DNA from: Acidimicrobiia bacterium
Lineage (GTDB): Bacteria; Actinomycetota; Acidimicrobiia; UBA5794; JAOTWH01
Assembly (NCBI GenBank): GCA_029863035.1
Contig: JAOTWH010000043.1
Location: 1-13,874, forward strand
Direction: 5' to 3'
DNA length: 13,874 nt
Both the position numbers and the translations under genes were made by a program. Of this stretch, positions 7,587 through 13,874 are shown piece by piece. The notes under the pieces are model-generated. The model had not been told where the DNA came from. It saw only the letters and a program-made list of their open reading frames with translations, and did not search any database. Position 1 is the stretch's first letter. Every line of letters starts with the position of its first letter.

Positions 7587-9662
7587 GTGGAACACCTCCG
7601 GATACGCCTTGTTTTGGCCATCGGCCTCGTCACAGGAGTGGTGGCGGCTGCCGGAACCGTCTGGATCGCAGCGGCCGAAGACGGGCTACCGGTCGCCGAG
7701 CTGGTTCGTGTCGAGACGCTAGCCGACGACCCCTCAGTTCTTGGCGATCACATGCGATGGAGCTTCCAGGCGCTGGGTCGACACCGGGCAGTCACCGAGG
7801 TGGACATCAGCGAGAGGTTCGGGCCGGCGCTGGCGGCGGCGGTGGACGCCGATGCTCTCAACGCGACGTTGGATGCCGTCTTCGAAGATATCGGGAGGGT
7901 GAGATTCGTCAGATACGCCAACCGCGGCCCAAACTTCGCTCTCGCCATCGGGGTTGGCGAATCGGGGTTCCCGTTGGAGCTCTTTATGGAGCGGGCTCCG
8001 GACGGACGGTTGAACCTATGGGTGATAACCGAGCGGCCGTCGCCACCGCGCCTTCCTGACTGGGAGTCGACCATGGTGCTCGTGGCAGGATGGCTCTTCA
8101 TCGGGGTCAGCGTTGCGACATGGCGGTCGGGGTCGAGGCGGCATCCCTGGGTCGAGCTTCTTGGTGCCGGCGCGGTCCTTTCGACGGTCCTTGTTCTCAG
8201 TTCGTCATCGTGGGCATATACCTTCGGACGCGTCCTCCCGGCGGCAATGGTCCTCGTCGGCGCCTGGTTGCTGCTGCGTGCACATCGACACCCCCTGCGG
8301 GCCTGGGCGATAGGCGCCGCCGGGGCAGCTGTCGCCGCCGCCGCGGTTGCACCATTGACGCGGGATGCGGCCTTGATCGGTCATCCCGAGATGCTCTGGT
8401 CCATCGTCGACAACTCCGGCCTGTACTCGGTGCTTCTCGCTGGGTCAGCTGCCCTCACAGCTCTGTCGATGTTGCTCGTCGTCCTCGTCGCTGTCGGCCA
8501 GCTATCGAAAGCCAGCGGTTGGCTCCATGCTCCCATCTGGCTCGGCATAGTGGCGGCGTCAGTGTGGGCGATAGCTGCGACAGGCTCTTCATTCGATTAC
8601 TCCTTGGGAGAGGGAACTTGGGCTGGGGGACCCCTGCGCGCCGCCGCTCTCGGCAGCGCCGGCCTCGTTCCTGTCGTGATAGGGCTTCGGCTGGTCACAG
8701 CGCGTTGGGACCGCCCCGAATTGGCCGGCCTAGTCGTCGACCTTGGCGCGGCGTCTGGCGGACTGCAGTCTGCAGTGGTGAAGGCGCTGGAGGACCCTTC
8801 GGTCCAAGTGCTCGTGTCCTTAGATGGAGAGCGGCTGCTTGGCGAGCACGGACAAGCCGTCGCCGAAGGCGAGCTACCCGCCGACCGGTCGCTGACAAGG
8901 ATCAGATCGGGAGAGCGCCTCATCGGAGGGCTGGTGCACCACTCTGCGCTTGTCGACGATCCGGCTCGACTCTCTGCGGTGGTCGCCGCTATCGGCCTCG
9001 CCCTTGATGTCAACCGACTGAACGAGGAGGTGACGGCTCAGCTCGAGGAGGTGCAGGCCTCTCGAAGTCGCATCATCGAGGCGGGCGATGCCGCCCGCAG
9101 GCGCATCGAGCGCGACCTACACGACGGTGCCCAGCAGCGCCTGGTGGCGTTGGGGATGGACCTGCAACGCGCCAAACGGCAGGCCGAGTCGAAGGGCGAG
9201 GGAGAGCTGGCCGCCATGCTGGATTCGGCGACGAGCGACGTTCGCCGTGCCATCGAAGAGATTCGCTCGGTGTCGCGTGGTTCCCTCCCATCTCTGTTGG
9301 CGGAACGAGGGCTCGGCGCCGCTGTCGAAGCCCTTGCCGAGCTGTCGCCGATACCGGTTCGAACCGAGGTCGCCTCAGATGGGCTGCCGGCGGCCCTGGA
9401 GAAGACGGCCTACTACGTCGTTGCTGAAGGCCTGACCAACGTTGCGAAGCATGCGCAAGCGTCCGAGGCCTCGGTATCGATTCACCAGGATGAAGGTTCG
9501 CTGTGGGTCGTCGTCGCCGACGACGGCGCCGGTGGCGCCTCCCTTGCGCCCGGTTCCGGCCTGCAGGGTCTGGAGGATCGGGTCGTCGCCACAGGTGGCG
9601 GCCTCAGCGTCCACAGTGGCCCAGAGGGAACGACGCTCACGGCGGTGATCCCATGCGAGTGA
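7587..9662 (+). CDS. NarL/LiaS-type membrane sensor histidine kinase with ORF12-N-like extracytoplasmic domain
   Basis: 691 aa. One membrane helix (about 6-28) leads to an extracytoplasmic domain (about 48-150), then about seven helices between 162 and 367. A degenerate cytoplasmic domain of GAF size (about 375-475) precedes a HisKA_3 dimerisation helix with ERDLHDGAQQRLV, where H512 is the phosphorylated His. The HATPase has an N box (AEGLTNVAKH, N618), a G1 box DDGAGG (D645-G647) and a GSGLQGL loop. The extracytoplasmic part (HMRWSFQAL, VTEVDISERFGPALAAAV, DALNATLDAVF) recalls the ORF12-N domain found at the N-terminus of some beta-lactamase-fold hydrolases. That match is from memory and moderate. 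The GTG start has GGGAG 9 nt upstream. The 3' end overlaps the response regulator by 10 bp, so the two form one operon. Confidence 0.92.
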   Translation: MEHLRIRLVLAIGLVTGVVAAAGTVWIAAAEDGLPVAELVRVETLADDPSVLGDHMRWSFQALGRHRAVTEVDISERFGPALAAAVDADALNATLDAVFEDIGRVRFVRYANRGPNFALAIGVGESGFPLELFMERAPDGRLNLWVITERPSPPRLPDWESTMVLVAGWLFIGVSVATWRSGSRRHPWVELLGAGAVLSTVLVLSSSSWAYTFGRVLPAAMVLVGAWLLLRAHRHPLRAWAIGAAGAAVAAAAVAPLTRDAALIGHPEMLWSIVDNSGLYSVLLAGSAALTALSMLLVVLVAVGQLSKASGWLHAPIWLGIVAASVWAIAATGSSFDYSLGEGTWAGGPLRAAALGSAGLVPVVIGLRLVTARWDRPELAGLVVDLGAASGGLQSAVVKALEDPSVQVLVSLDGERLLGEHGQAVAEGELPADRSLTRIRSGERLIGGLVHHSALVDDPARLSAVVAAIGLALDVNRLNEEVTAQLEEVQASRSRIIEAGDAARRRIERDLHDGAQQRLVALGMDLQRAKRQAESKGEGELAAMLDSATSDVRRAIEEIRSVSRGSLPSLLAERGLGAAVEALAELSPIPVRTEVASDGLPAALEKTAYYVVAEGLTNVAKHAQASEASVSIHQDEGSLWVVVADDGAGGASLAPGSGLQGLEDRVVATGGGLSVHSGPEGTTLTAVIPCE

Positions 9663-10333
9663 TCATCGTCGACGACTCCGCCCTCATCAGGGACGGTCTC
9701 GCCAATGTGCTCTCCGATGGCGGTGTCGAGGTCGCCGCGACCTTTCCCGACGCCGGCGGCGTACTCGAGGCCGTTCAACAGTTGCAGCCTGACGTCTTGG
9801 TGGTCGACATCCGAATGCCTCCGAACTTCGAGACCGAGGGCCTGGAACTGGCGCTCGAGGTGCGGCGCCAGATCGATGGCATCGGCATCCTCGTTCTGTC
9901 GCAGCACATCGAGACCCGCTACGCAGTCGAGCTCATCGCCGAGGGTGCCTCAGGAGTCGGGTATCTACTCAAGGACCGCGTCACCAACATCGACGGCTTC
10001 CTCGACGCCTTGAACCGGGTGGCGTCTGGGGGGAGCGCTATCGATCCGACGGTGGTGAGCAGGCTCATCGGGCAGCCGGGAAAGAGGGGGGTGCTCGACC
10101 GGCTTACGGCGCGGGAGCAGGAAGTGTTGGCTCTGATGGCGGAGGGGCACTCGAACGGCGCAATCGCCGATCGGCTGATCGTGAACCAGCGCACAGCCGA
10201 GACCCACGTCAGCAACATACTGATGAAGCTGGACCTGCCGCCCGACGCTGCGGTCGATAGGCGCGTCAGCGCGGTTGTCATGTGGCTCCGCAGTCACGAA
10301 GGCGCCAACCCGCTCGGGGACGTGGACGAGTAG
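9653..10333 (+). CDS. NarL/LuxR-family response regulator
   Basis: 226 aa from the ATG at 9653, which lies inside the kinase gene. The upstream extension in this frame is Arg-rich and unrelated. The receiver domain (1-120) has the acidic pair D7-D8, phosphoacceptor D52 in VVDIRMPP, S83 and K107, so it should be phosphorylated by the kinase just upstream. A LuxR-type helix-turn-helix follows from about 151 to 206 (LTAREQEVLALMAEGHSN, then AETHVSNILMKL), the DNA-binding part. The pair is cotranscribed with a 10-bp overlap. Plausible targets are its own divergent promoter region and the hydrolase gene, but this is inference. Typical length and complete catalytic set indicate a functional gene. 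Confidence 0.95.
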   Translation: MRVIIVDDSALIRDGLANVLSDGGVEVAATFPDAGGVLEAVQQLQPDVLVVDIRMPPNFETEGLELALEVRRQIDGIGILVLSQHIETRYAVELIAEGASGVGYLLKDRVTNIDGFLDALNRVASGGSAIDPTVVSRLIGQPGKRGVLDRLTAREQEVLALMAEGHSNGAIADRLIVNQRTAETHVSNILMKLDLPPDAAVDRRVSAVVMWLRSHEGANPLGDVDE

Positions 10334-10365
10334 CCCCGAGGGCGTCGCCACCTGCGATTTGCTGG

Positions 10366-10446
10366 CTGCGTCTGCGGGCGGTCGCTCGCAGCCTCTACCC
10401 TCCTCTGCTGGATGCCGCGGGCCAGGGACCCGCGCTGGGAACGGTG
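10366..10446 (+). pseudogene. Possible remnant of a second HisKA_3 sensor kinase
   Basis: The frame through 10366 reads LRLRAVARSLYPPLLDAAG, then QGPALGTV. This closely follows the pattern at the end of the dimerisation domain of NarL-type kinases (LR..ARxLyPplLxxxGLxxAL). The intact kinase nearby has IRSVSRGSLPSLLAERGLGAAV at the same place, so the scrap is related but not a recent copy. Nothing kinase-like precedes or follows it. If real, a kinase gene decayed here. With only about 27 codons, chance resemblance cannot be excluded. Confidence 0.35.
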
Positions 10447-10455
10447 CACCGTTCC
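10438..10455. promoter_or_regulatory. 18-bp perfect palindrome, possible operator
   Basis: GGAACGGTGCACCGTTCC equals its own reverse complement over all 18 bases, lies about 105 bp after the response regulator stop, and overlaps no intact gene. Perfect dyads of this size are typical of homodimeric repressor sites. No promoter was recognised beside it, so what it would regulate is unclear. Confidence 0.4.
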
Positions 10456-10504
10456 GTCGCGCTGTATGCCGAGAGCCAGATAACCGGCCATGGCTCTTTC
10501 TCCT

Positions 10505-10525
10505 GTTTGCTAGCGCCCAGCAAAC
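10505..10525. repeat. Short inverted repeat (hairpin)
   Basis: GTTTGCT and AGCAAAC form 7-bp perfect arms around a 7-nt spacer AGCGCCC. It has no T-tract. It may be a weak hairpin or a protein-binding dyad in the non-coding stretch. Confidence 0.35.
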
Positions 10526-10638
10526 GCGAAGGCGGAAGGAGGAGGGCGCGAGCGGTGTTTTGGGGTCAGCCCAAGGCCGGTTTTGGCAGCCACCGGTCGT
10601 CGGAATACATCACAGGATCGACCGGGATATGGCAACAA

Positions 10639-10689
10639 TCGGACTCATAACCCGAAGGTCGCGGGTCGAAATCCCGCCCCCGCTGCGGA
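10639..10689 (+). pseudogene. Degenerate 3' half of tRNA-fMet (displaced attachment-site relic)
   Basis: Aligned with the intact tRNA at 6129-6179, this copy differs at four positions: G to A in the anticodon stem (10643), TC to CG in the T loop (10667-10668) and A to G at the discriminator (10685). The T-loop changes remove the conserved T55 and C56, and no D arm or 5' acceptor strand exists upstream, so it cannot be a working tRNA. Identity stops 4 bp after the tRNA end on one side and at the anticodon stem on the other, which matches an integrase attachment core. Confidence 0.8.
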
Positions 10690-10690
10690 A

Positions 10691-10725
10691 TCAAGTATGC
10701 CCGGCCAAAGGCCGGGCATACTTGA
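10691..10725. terminator. 16-bp perfect hairpin, probable terminator
   Basis: TCAAGTATGCCCGGCC and its complement enclose an AAA loop. It sits 40 bp beyond the korB-like stop codon on the minus strand and directly after the tRNA fragment on the plus strand, so it could end transcription from both sides. No U-tract follows in either direction. It may originally have been the terminator of the tRNA copy. Confidence 0.6.
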
Positions 10726-10726
10726 C

Positions 10727-10772
10727 TATGGGGTGTTCTCCGAGTCGGATTATGGGGTGTTCTCCTAGTCGG
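10727..10772. repeat. Two-copy 22-bp tandem repeat, 24-bp period, at the korB-like 3' end
   Basis: TATGGGGTGTTCTCC plus G/T plus AGTCGG occurs at 10727-10748 and 10751-10772, with one mismatch. The second copy contains the stop codon of the minus-strand oxidoreductase gene, so the last codons and the 3' flank were duplicated. The mismatch converts the stop-codon position to a sense codon in the outer copy. Confidence 0.85.
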
Positions 10773-12084
10773 CCAGCGCCGCCCCGGCTTCGATCGACTC
10801 CAGGTTCTTGTCGGCGAAGGGTTTGTCCTCGGCTGCTCGGCGGAGGGCGTCGACCGGGAACAGCCCGAGACGCGACGTGACCACAGTCAGCATGACCAGG
10901 GGGAGTTGCGCATTGACCACGCGGGTCGGGCTCATCTTGGGGTCGATCACTTCCAGTCGCGCCTTGGTGGCGACGTCGGCGAACTCCGGAACGGTGAACA
11001 CGACCCCCGACTGGGGCATCTGATCCAACAGGGGCTGCGCCTTGCGTAGACCATCGTCCGATAGCAGCACCAGTGCGTCGGGGAGGCCGCCGCTGTCGAC
11101 CGGCGCCTGTTCGGGACTGAGGACGAGTTTCGACAGGCTGTGCCCGGTCTTGACCGTCACCGGGTAGTCGTCGCGTTGGCTGGCCCACAGGCCGGAGCGG
11201 ATGGCAGCCTCGCCGAAGAGGCGAGCCGCCGATCGCACCTTGGCTCCGGCGGAGCCGGCCACGGTTATCGCCAGATCCTTCGTCAATGCAGCTTCGAACG
11301 TGGTGTCTATGGGGACGGGTGCGGCTCGTGCGCCACTTGCCGTCGCCGCGGCGTGGTACGCCTCGGCGTATTCGGTTACCTCACGCCGATGCAGAATGCC
11401 GCTGTCGAAGCCGAGTTGTTCCATGGTCGCGTCGAGCGCCTTGCGTCCGAACTTGTTGGCCGGCATGAAGTAGGCGCTGCACAGTTCCCAGATGTCCAAC
11501 AACGCGAAGCCCGGCTGGGTGATGGCCTCCCGAATCCGCTCGGAGAGCTGTTTATCGAAGCTGGTGCCGCGGTAGACGTAGCTCGCCCCGTTGACCCCAA
11601 CGGTGCCACAGATGTCAAGAGGGTGCTCCAGGTTGCCCCCCGGGGTGGTGGACGTCACCGCCCCCTGCGGGGTGGTAGTCGAGTGCTGGCCGCCCGTCAT
11701 CCCGAAGTTGAGGTTGTTGAAGACGAGCACAGTGATGCCGACGTTGCGACGGGCTGCATTGATGAGGTGGGCGCCTCCGATTCCGGTCCCACCGTCACCC
11801 ATTATCACGATCACCGTGAGCTCGGGCCTGGCCAGCTTTATGCCGCTGGCGTAGGTGATGCTGCGGCCGTGCAAGCCGTGGAAGGCGCTCGTGGTGAAGT
11901 ATTGATCGGACAACCCGGCGCACCCGATGTCGCTCACGATGACAACCTCGGCCGGGTCGAGCGACAGGTCCGATAGGGCCGTGTTGAGCTCGTCGAGGAT
12001 GCTGCCATGGCCGCACCCGGGGCAGAAGGGATAGGGGGTGTCGTTGCGATACCCGCTCAGTGGGGTGATGGTCGTATCGGTCAT
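10765..12084 (-). CDS. korB: 2-oxoacid:ferredoxin oxidoreductase, beta subunit fused to a gamma-like domain
   Basis: 439 aa. Residues 1-260 are the thiamine-diphosphate beta subunit, with FCPGCGH (C21, C24), C55 in SDIGC and C202 in WELCSAY as the four likely [4Fe-4S] ligands. GDGGTGIGG (96-104) and NNLNFGMTGGQ (123-133) bind the cofactor and Mg2+. Residues about 268-439 resemble the gamma subunit or domain, but its GxGGQG loop is replaced by GSAGAK (277-282). With the alpha subunit it should interconvert a 2-oxoacid plus CoA and an acyl-CoA plus CO2 with reduced ferredoxin, in the cytosol. 2-Oxoglutarate is the likeliest substrate but this is not proven. The start overlaps the alpha gene stop (ATGA), indicating coupled translation. 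Beta subunits alone are usually about 280-370 aa, so the extension is clear. Confidence 0.9.
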   Translation of the reverse strand: MTDTTITPLSGYRNDTPYPFCPGCGHGSILDELNTALSDLSLDPAEVVIVSDIGCAGLSDQYFTTSAFHGLHGRSITYASGIKLARPELTVIVIMGDGGTGIGGAHLINAARRNVGITVLVFNNLNFGMTGGQHSTTTPQGAVTSTTPGGNLEHPLDICGTVGVNGASYVYRGTSFDKQLSERIREAITQPGFALLDIWELCSAYFMPANKFGRKALDATMEQLGFDSGILHRREVTEYAEAYHAAATASGARAAPVPIDTTFEAALTKDLAITVAGSAGAKVRSAARLFGEAAIRSGLWASQRDDYPVTVKTGHSLSKLVLSPEQAPVDSGGLPDALVLLSDDGLRKAQPLLDQMPQSGVVFTVPEFADVATKARLEVIDPKMSPTRVVNAQLPLVMLTVVTSRLGLFPVDALRRAAEDKPFADKNLESIEAGAALAD

Positions 12085-13184
12085 GCCATCGCCTCGAGGA
12101 TCTCGGCGGGGCCGACCATCTCCCCATCGACTCGATTGACACCGACTACCTGACGGCCGGCCGCCACCCGTTCGATCTCTCGTCGGTAGAGGCCGAGGTT
12201 GAGTTCGGGTACGACCACCCGATCCACGTCGACCAGGGCTTCATCGATCGCGTTGTGTGGCACGGGCCACAGGCTGTGCACTACCAAGCCGGACACCTTG
12301 TCTCCCGCCGCTCGAGCCCGGGTCACCGCTGCCCGCACCGGTGCACCGGTGGCCCCATACCCGAGGATCAGGGTCGAAGCGCCGGGTTGGGGGTCGGCAT
12401 CGACCAGTTCGATCTCGTCGCGGTGCAGCTCGATCTTGTCTGCGAGGTGGCGATTGAGAGCTTCGATGGTCGAGGTGTGCTTTGTGATGTAACCGTCTTC
12501 GTTATGTGTTGAGCCGGTGAAGCGGACCGTGTGTTCGCCACCGAACTCGTGGAGCGGGAACACTTCGTCGGGAGGGTCGTATCGGTAGGGCGAGCCGACC
12601 GTGGTGGTCTCCCTGGGGCGCACCTCGATCTCGGGGTACGACGAGAGTTCCACCGTGGTCAAGGTGGTCGCAAGATCCTTGTCTGTGAGCAGGAAAACCG
12701 GACAGCGGAAGCGCTCCGCCAGGTCGAAGGCCTTGGCGGTGAGCCAGTAGGCCTCGGTCACGGTGGAGGGGGCAAGGGCGATGATCGGGTAGCCGCCCCC
12801 GGTGCCCCAGCGGACGAACTGGACGTCGCCCTGGGAGACGGTGGTGGCACCACCCGTCGAAGGGCCAAGGCGCTGCACGTCGACGATGACCAACGGAACC
12901 TCGCCCATGATGGCGAGGCCGATGTTCTCGCTGTAGAGGCTGATGCCGGGGCCGCTGGTAGCGGTCATGGCGCGGGCGCCCGACAGGGCGGCGCCGATGC
13001 ACATGCCGATAGAGGCGATCTCGTCCTCTCCCTGGATCGCCACTCCGCCCGTCTTGGGCAGTTCTCGCATCATCGACATCAGGATCTGTGACGCCGGGGT
13101 TATCGGGTAGCCGGCGAAGAACGTGCACCCGGCGTCGAGGGCACCGCGAACGATGGCGGTGGATCCGTCGATGTACTCGCGCAT
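12081..13184 (-). CDS. korA: 2-oxoacid:ferredoxin oxidoreductase, alpha subunit
   Basis: 367 aa from the ATG at 13184. An in-frame GTG at 13208 would add eight residues, but the ATG has GGAG 5 nt upstream and gives the usual N-terminus. It carries GYPITPAS (25-32, with the YPITP threonine that contacts the 2-oxoacid), GEDEIASIGM (52-61), ATSGPG and QRLGPSTGG, then the C-terminal domain II (STLILGYGATGAPVRAA). There is no gamma domain at its N-terminus, unlike mycobacterial KorA. That domain appears on the partner beta subunit instead. It is the first gene of the two-gene unit. Its leader contains a perfect complement to its own ribosome-binding site. Substrate choice among 2-oxoglutarate, pyruvate and branched-chain oxoacids is not resolved. 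Confidence 0.92.
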   Translation of the reverse strand: MREYIDGSTAIVRGALDAGCTFFAGYPITPASQILMSMMRELPKTGGVAIQGEDEIASIGMCIGAALSGARAMTATSGPGISLYSENIGLAIMGEVPLVIVDVQRLGPSTGGATTVSQGDVQFVRWGTGGGYPIIALAPSTVTEAYWLTAKAFDLAERFRCPVFLLTDKDLATTLTTVELSSYPEIEVRPRETTTVGSPYRYDPPDEVFPLHEFGGEHTVRFTGSTHNEDGYITKHTSTIEALNRHLADKIELHRDEIELVDADPQPGASTLILGYGATGAPVRAAVTRARAAGDKVSGLVVHSLWPVPHNAIDEALVDVDRVVVPELNLGLYRREIERVAAGRQVVGVNRVDGEMVGPAEILEAMA

Positions 13185-13315
13185 CTGCTCTCCCCGGCTG
13201 TCCAGCACTCAACGTTGCGGCGACGGCGGTGCGGACGTAGGGCCAAAGGACACAATCGCGGGACCTGATCTTGGCCGACAGTGACCGCCGGGGCGGAAGC
13301 AGGGGAGAGCAGATG
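13182..13315 (-). promoter_or_regulatory. korA leader with 14-nt complement to the ribosome-binding site and start codon
   Basis: The korA start region reads GGGGAGAGCAGATG on the minus strand (13195 to 13182). Upstream in the same leader, 13315 to 13302 reads CATCTGCTCTCCCC, its perfect reverse complement, with 106 nt between them. If the transcript starts upstream of 13315, the two can pair and bury both the Shine-Dalgarno and the AUG. No promoter could be placed with confidence, so the regulatory role is inference. Confidence 0.45.
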
Positions 13316-13424
13316 GCTGGCAGGTAGCCGCCAAGCGCCTGCCGCCCGAGGGTTTCACCGTTCGGCAGCGCTCGCTGATCGGTCGAGAGGTACGACGATG
13401 TTTGCTGTCGACTTCAGTGGGCTC

Positions 13425-13487
13425 CCTGAGGGGCGAATGCGTTAGGAATCTAACCGGCTCGCCCAACCGCGGGATCGGCCCCTCAGG
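13425..13487 (-). terminator. Nested inverted repeats at the end of the HAD gene, possible terminator
   Basis: CCTGAGGGGC (13425-13434) and GCCCCTCAGG (13478-13487) are perfect 10-bp arms with a 43-nt spacer. The spacer holds a further GTTAG/CTAAC hairpin (13441-13454). The distal arm contains the stop codon of the HAD-family gene (13483-13485). This could form a branched terminator between the HAD gene and korA. There is no U-tract, so the function is uncertain. Confidence 0.35.
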
Positions 13488-13874
13488 CCTCATGGCGCAA
13501 GAACATCCCGAGGACGATGCTGCCAAGGCGGCGCATTATTGCCTGCGGACGCTCCTCTTCTTCATCGTCGATGACGAGATGTAGGAACGTCGCCCGCAGC
13601 CGCCAGGCCAGCACTCCATCGGTGAGCACCTGGTCGCCGACCACCACTACCGGCGCACGACTTCCTCGCAGCCCCAGCCGCCGCCGGGTTGTAAACGGCT
13701 TGTTGCCACGGCTCACCATCCGGCCCACCTGGCGCTGCGGGCCATTCGTCAACGCGATGACCCGGGCAACATTGGGGCTGGCCTCGAAGCGGTCAATGGC
13801 CGTGTTCACGAGCACCCCGAATTCCTCGAGCGAGGCGCCTTGTGGTGCCACGGTGTTGTCAACGTCGAAGATGA
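13483..13874 (-). CDS. YqeG-family HAD phosphatase (5' end outside the window)
   Basis: Partial: the frame runs through the window edge, and the first complete codon, at 13872-13870, encodes Ile. The visible protein starts IFDVDNTVAP, which is HAD motif I with the nucleophile Asp, so the GTG at 13851 is an internal Val and not the start. LTNGPQRQV is motif II, the Lys of GNKPF motif III, and VVVVGDQVLTDG motif IV with the Mg2+-binding Asp pair. The GDQxxTD form and the short cap-less layout point to the YqeG branch, whose members are cytosolic phosphatases of about 170 aa. About 129 residues are present. It is transcribed toward korA with a 298-bp gap that holds the nested repeats and the korA leader. 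Confidence 0.88.
   Translation of the reverse strand, partial: IFDVDNTVAPQGASLEEFGVLVNTAIDRFEASPNVARVIALTNGPQRQVGRMVSRGNKPFTTRRRLGLRGSRAPVVVVGDQVLTDGVLAWRLRATFLHLVIDDEEEERPQAIMRRLGSIVLGMFLRHEA

Larger units (their letters stand above)
10334..10764. other. 430-bp non-coding region rich in inverted repeats
   Basis: No credible intact gene was found on either strand. The stretch holds a possible kinase-gene scrap (10366-10446), GGCTGCG/CGCAGCC arms at 10364-10370 and 10387-10393 that could terminate the two-component operon, an 18-bp palindrome, a 7-bp-arm hairpin at 10505-10525, the tRNA-fMet fragment, a 16-bp hairpin and a short tandem repeat at the korB-like gene end. The contrast with the tightly packed genes around it fits decayed or acquired DNA. 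Confidence 0.7.

Noticed and set aside
7437..7595. N-terminal extension of the serine hydrolase to 7595 (446 aa)
   Set aside because: The extension overlaps the divergent kinase start and places 53 unlikely residues before a normal signal peptide. The ATG at 7436 has AGGAGG 4 nt upstream.
7036..7722. Plus-strand open frames opposite the serine hydrolase
   Set aside because: Low-complexity Ser/Ala/Arg-rich translations typical of the antisense of a GC-rich gene. The hydrolase on the other strand has all catalytic motifs.
10334..10640. Integrase or excisionase gene next to the distal tRNA repeat
   Set aside because: No tyrosine recombinase motifs were found in any frame, so the element hypothesis rests on the repeats alone.
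10583..10880. Plus-strand frames through the tRNA fragment (peptides such as HNPKVAGRNPAP)
   Set aside because: These are conceptual translations of tRNA sequence, a well-known artefact. The same happens at 6061-6411.
12336..12351. 16-bp perfect palindrome CACCGGTGCACCGGTG
   Set aside because: Lies inside the korA coding region in a stretch of GC-rich codons for Thr/Gly/Ala/Pro, and is likely a by-product of coding.
13209..13526. 105-aa minus-strand frame between korA and the HAD gene
   Set aside because: Overlaps the HAD gene end in another frame, has Arg/Pro/Ser-rich composition, and no ribosome-binding site was recognised. The region looks like leader and terminator sequence.

Overview
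The window is from a GC-rich bacterium, most likely an actinobacterium and perhaps of the Acidimicrobiia type. The support is a DivIVA-type protein, a UPF0182 giant membrane protein, GTG starts that look leaderless, and an initiator tRNA with a C1 x U72 mismatch like that of mycobacteria. Taxonomy is inferred from gene content and base composition only.

Left block (1-6033, + strand): after a possible gene tail, there is a DivIVA-like coiled-coil protein whose C-terminus resembles the phage Mu gpF/SPP1 gp7 head-morphogenesis domain (103-2040). A UPF0182 protein with seven predicted membrane helices follows (2092-5046), and 6 bp later a tandem-GNAT acetyltransferase (5053-6033).

Middle block (6061-10725): a clear promoter, initiator tRNA-fMet gene and terminator. 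Then a convergent secreted serine hydrolase of the beta-lactamase superfamily (6255-7436, -) and, divergently, a NarL-type two-component pair (kinase 7587-9662, regulator 9653-10333). A 430-bp non-coding stretch follows with an 18-bp perfect palindrome, a possible scrap of a second kinase gene, and a degenerate copy of the 3' half of the tRNA-fMet gene. The two tRNA pieces are direct repeats (47 of 51 bases identical, offset 4510 bp) that bracket the hydrolase and two-component genes. This is the layout left by a tRNA-targeting integrative element, though no integrase remains. The kinase's extracytoplasmic domain looks like the ORF12-N domain normally fused to beta-lactamase-fold hydrolases. 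The hydrolase and the two-component pair may therefore be one sensing and response module.

Right block (10765-13874, - strand): a partial YqeG-type HAD phosphatase runs off the window edge. A roughly 300-bp leader follows, with a striking 14-nt perfect complement to the ribosome-binding site and start codon of the next gene. Then come the alpha subunit (korA-like) and a beta subunit carrying a C-terminal gamma-like domain (korB-like) of a thiamine-diphosphate 2-oxoacid:ferredoxin oxidoreductase, translationally coupled through an ATGA overlap.

The strongest candidates for new biology are the DivIVA/MuF-like fusion, the hydrolase and two-component islet bracketed by tRNA-fMet repeats, and the self-complementary korA leader.
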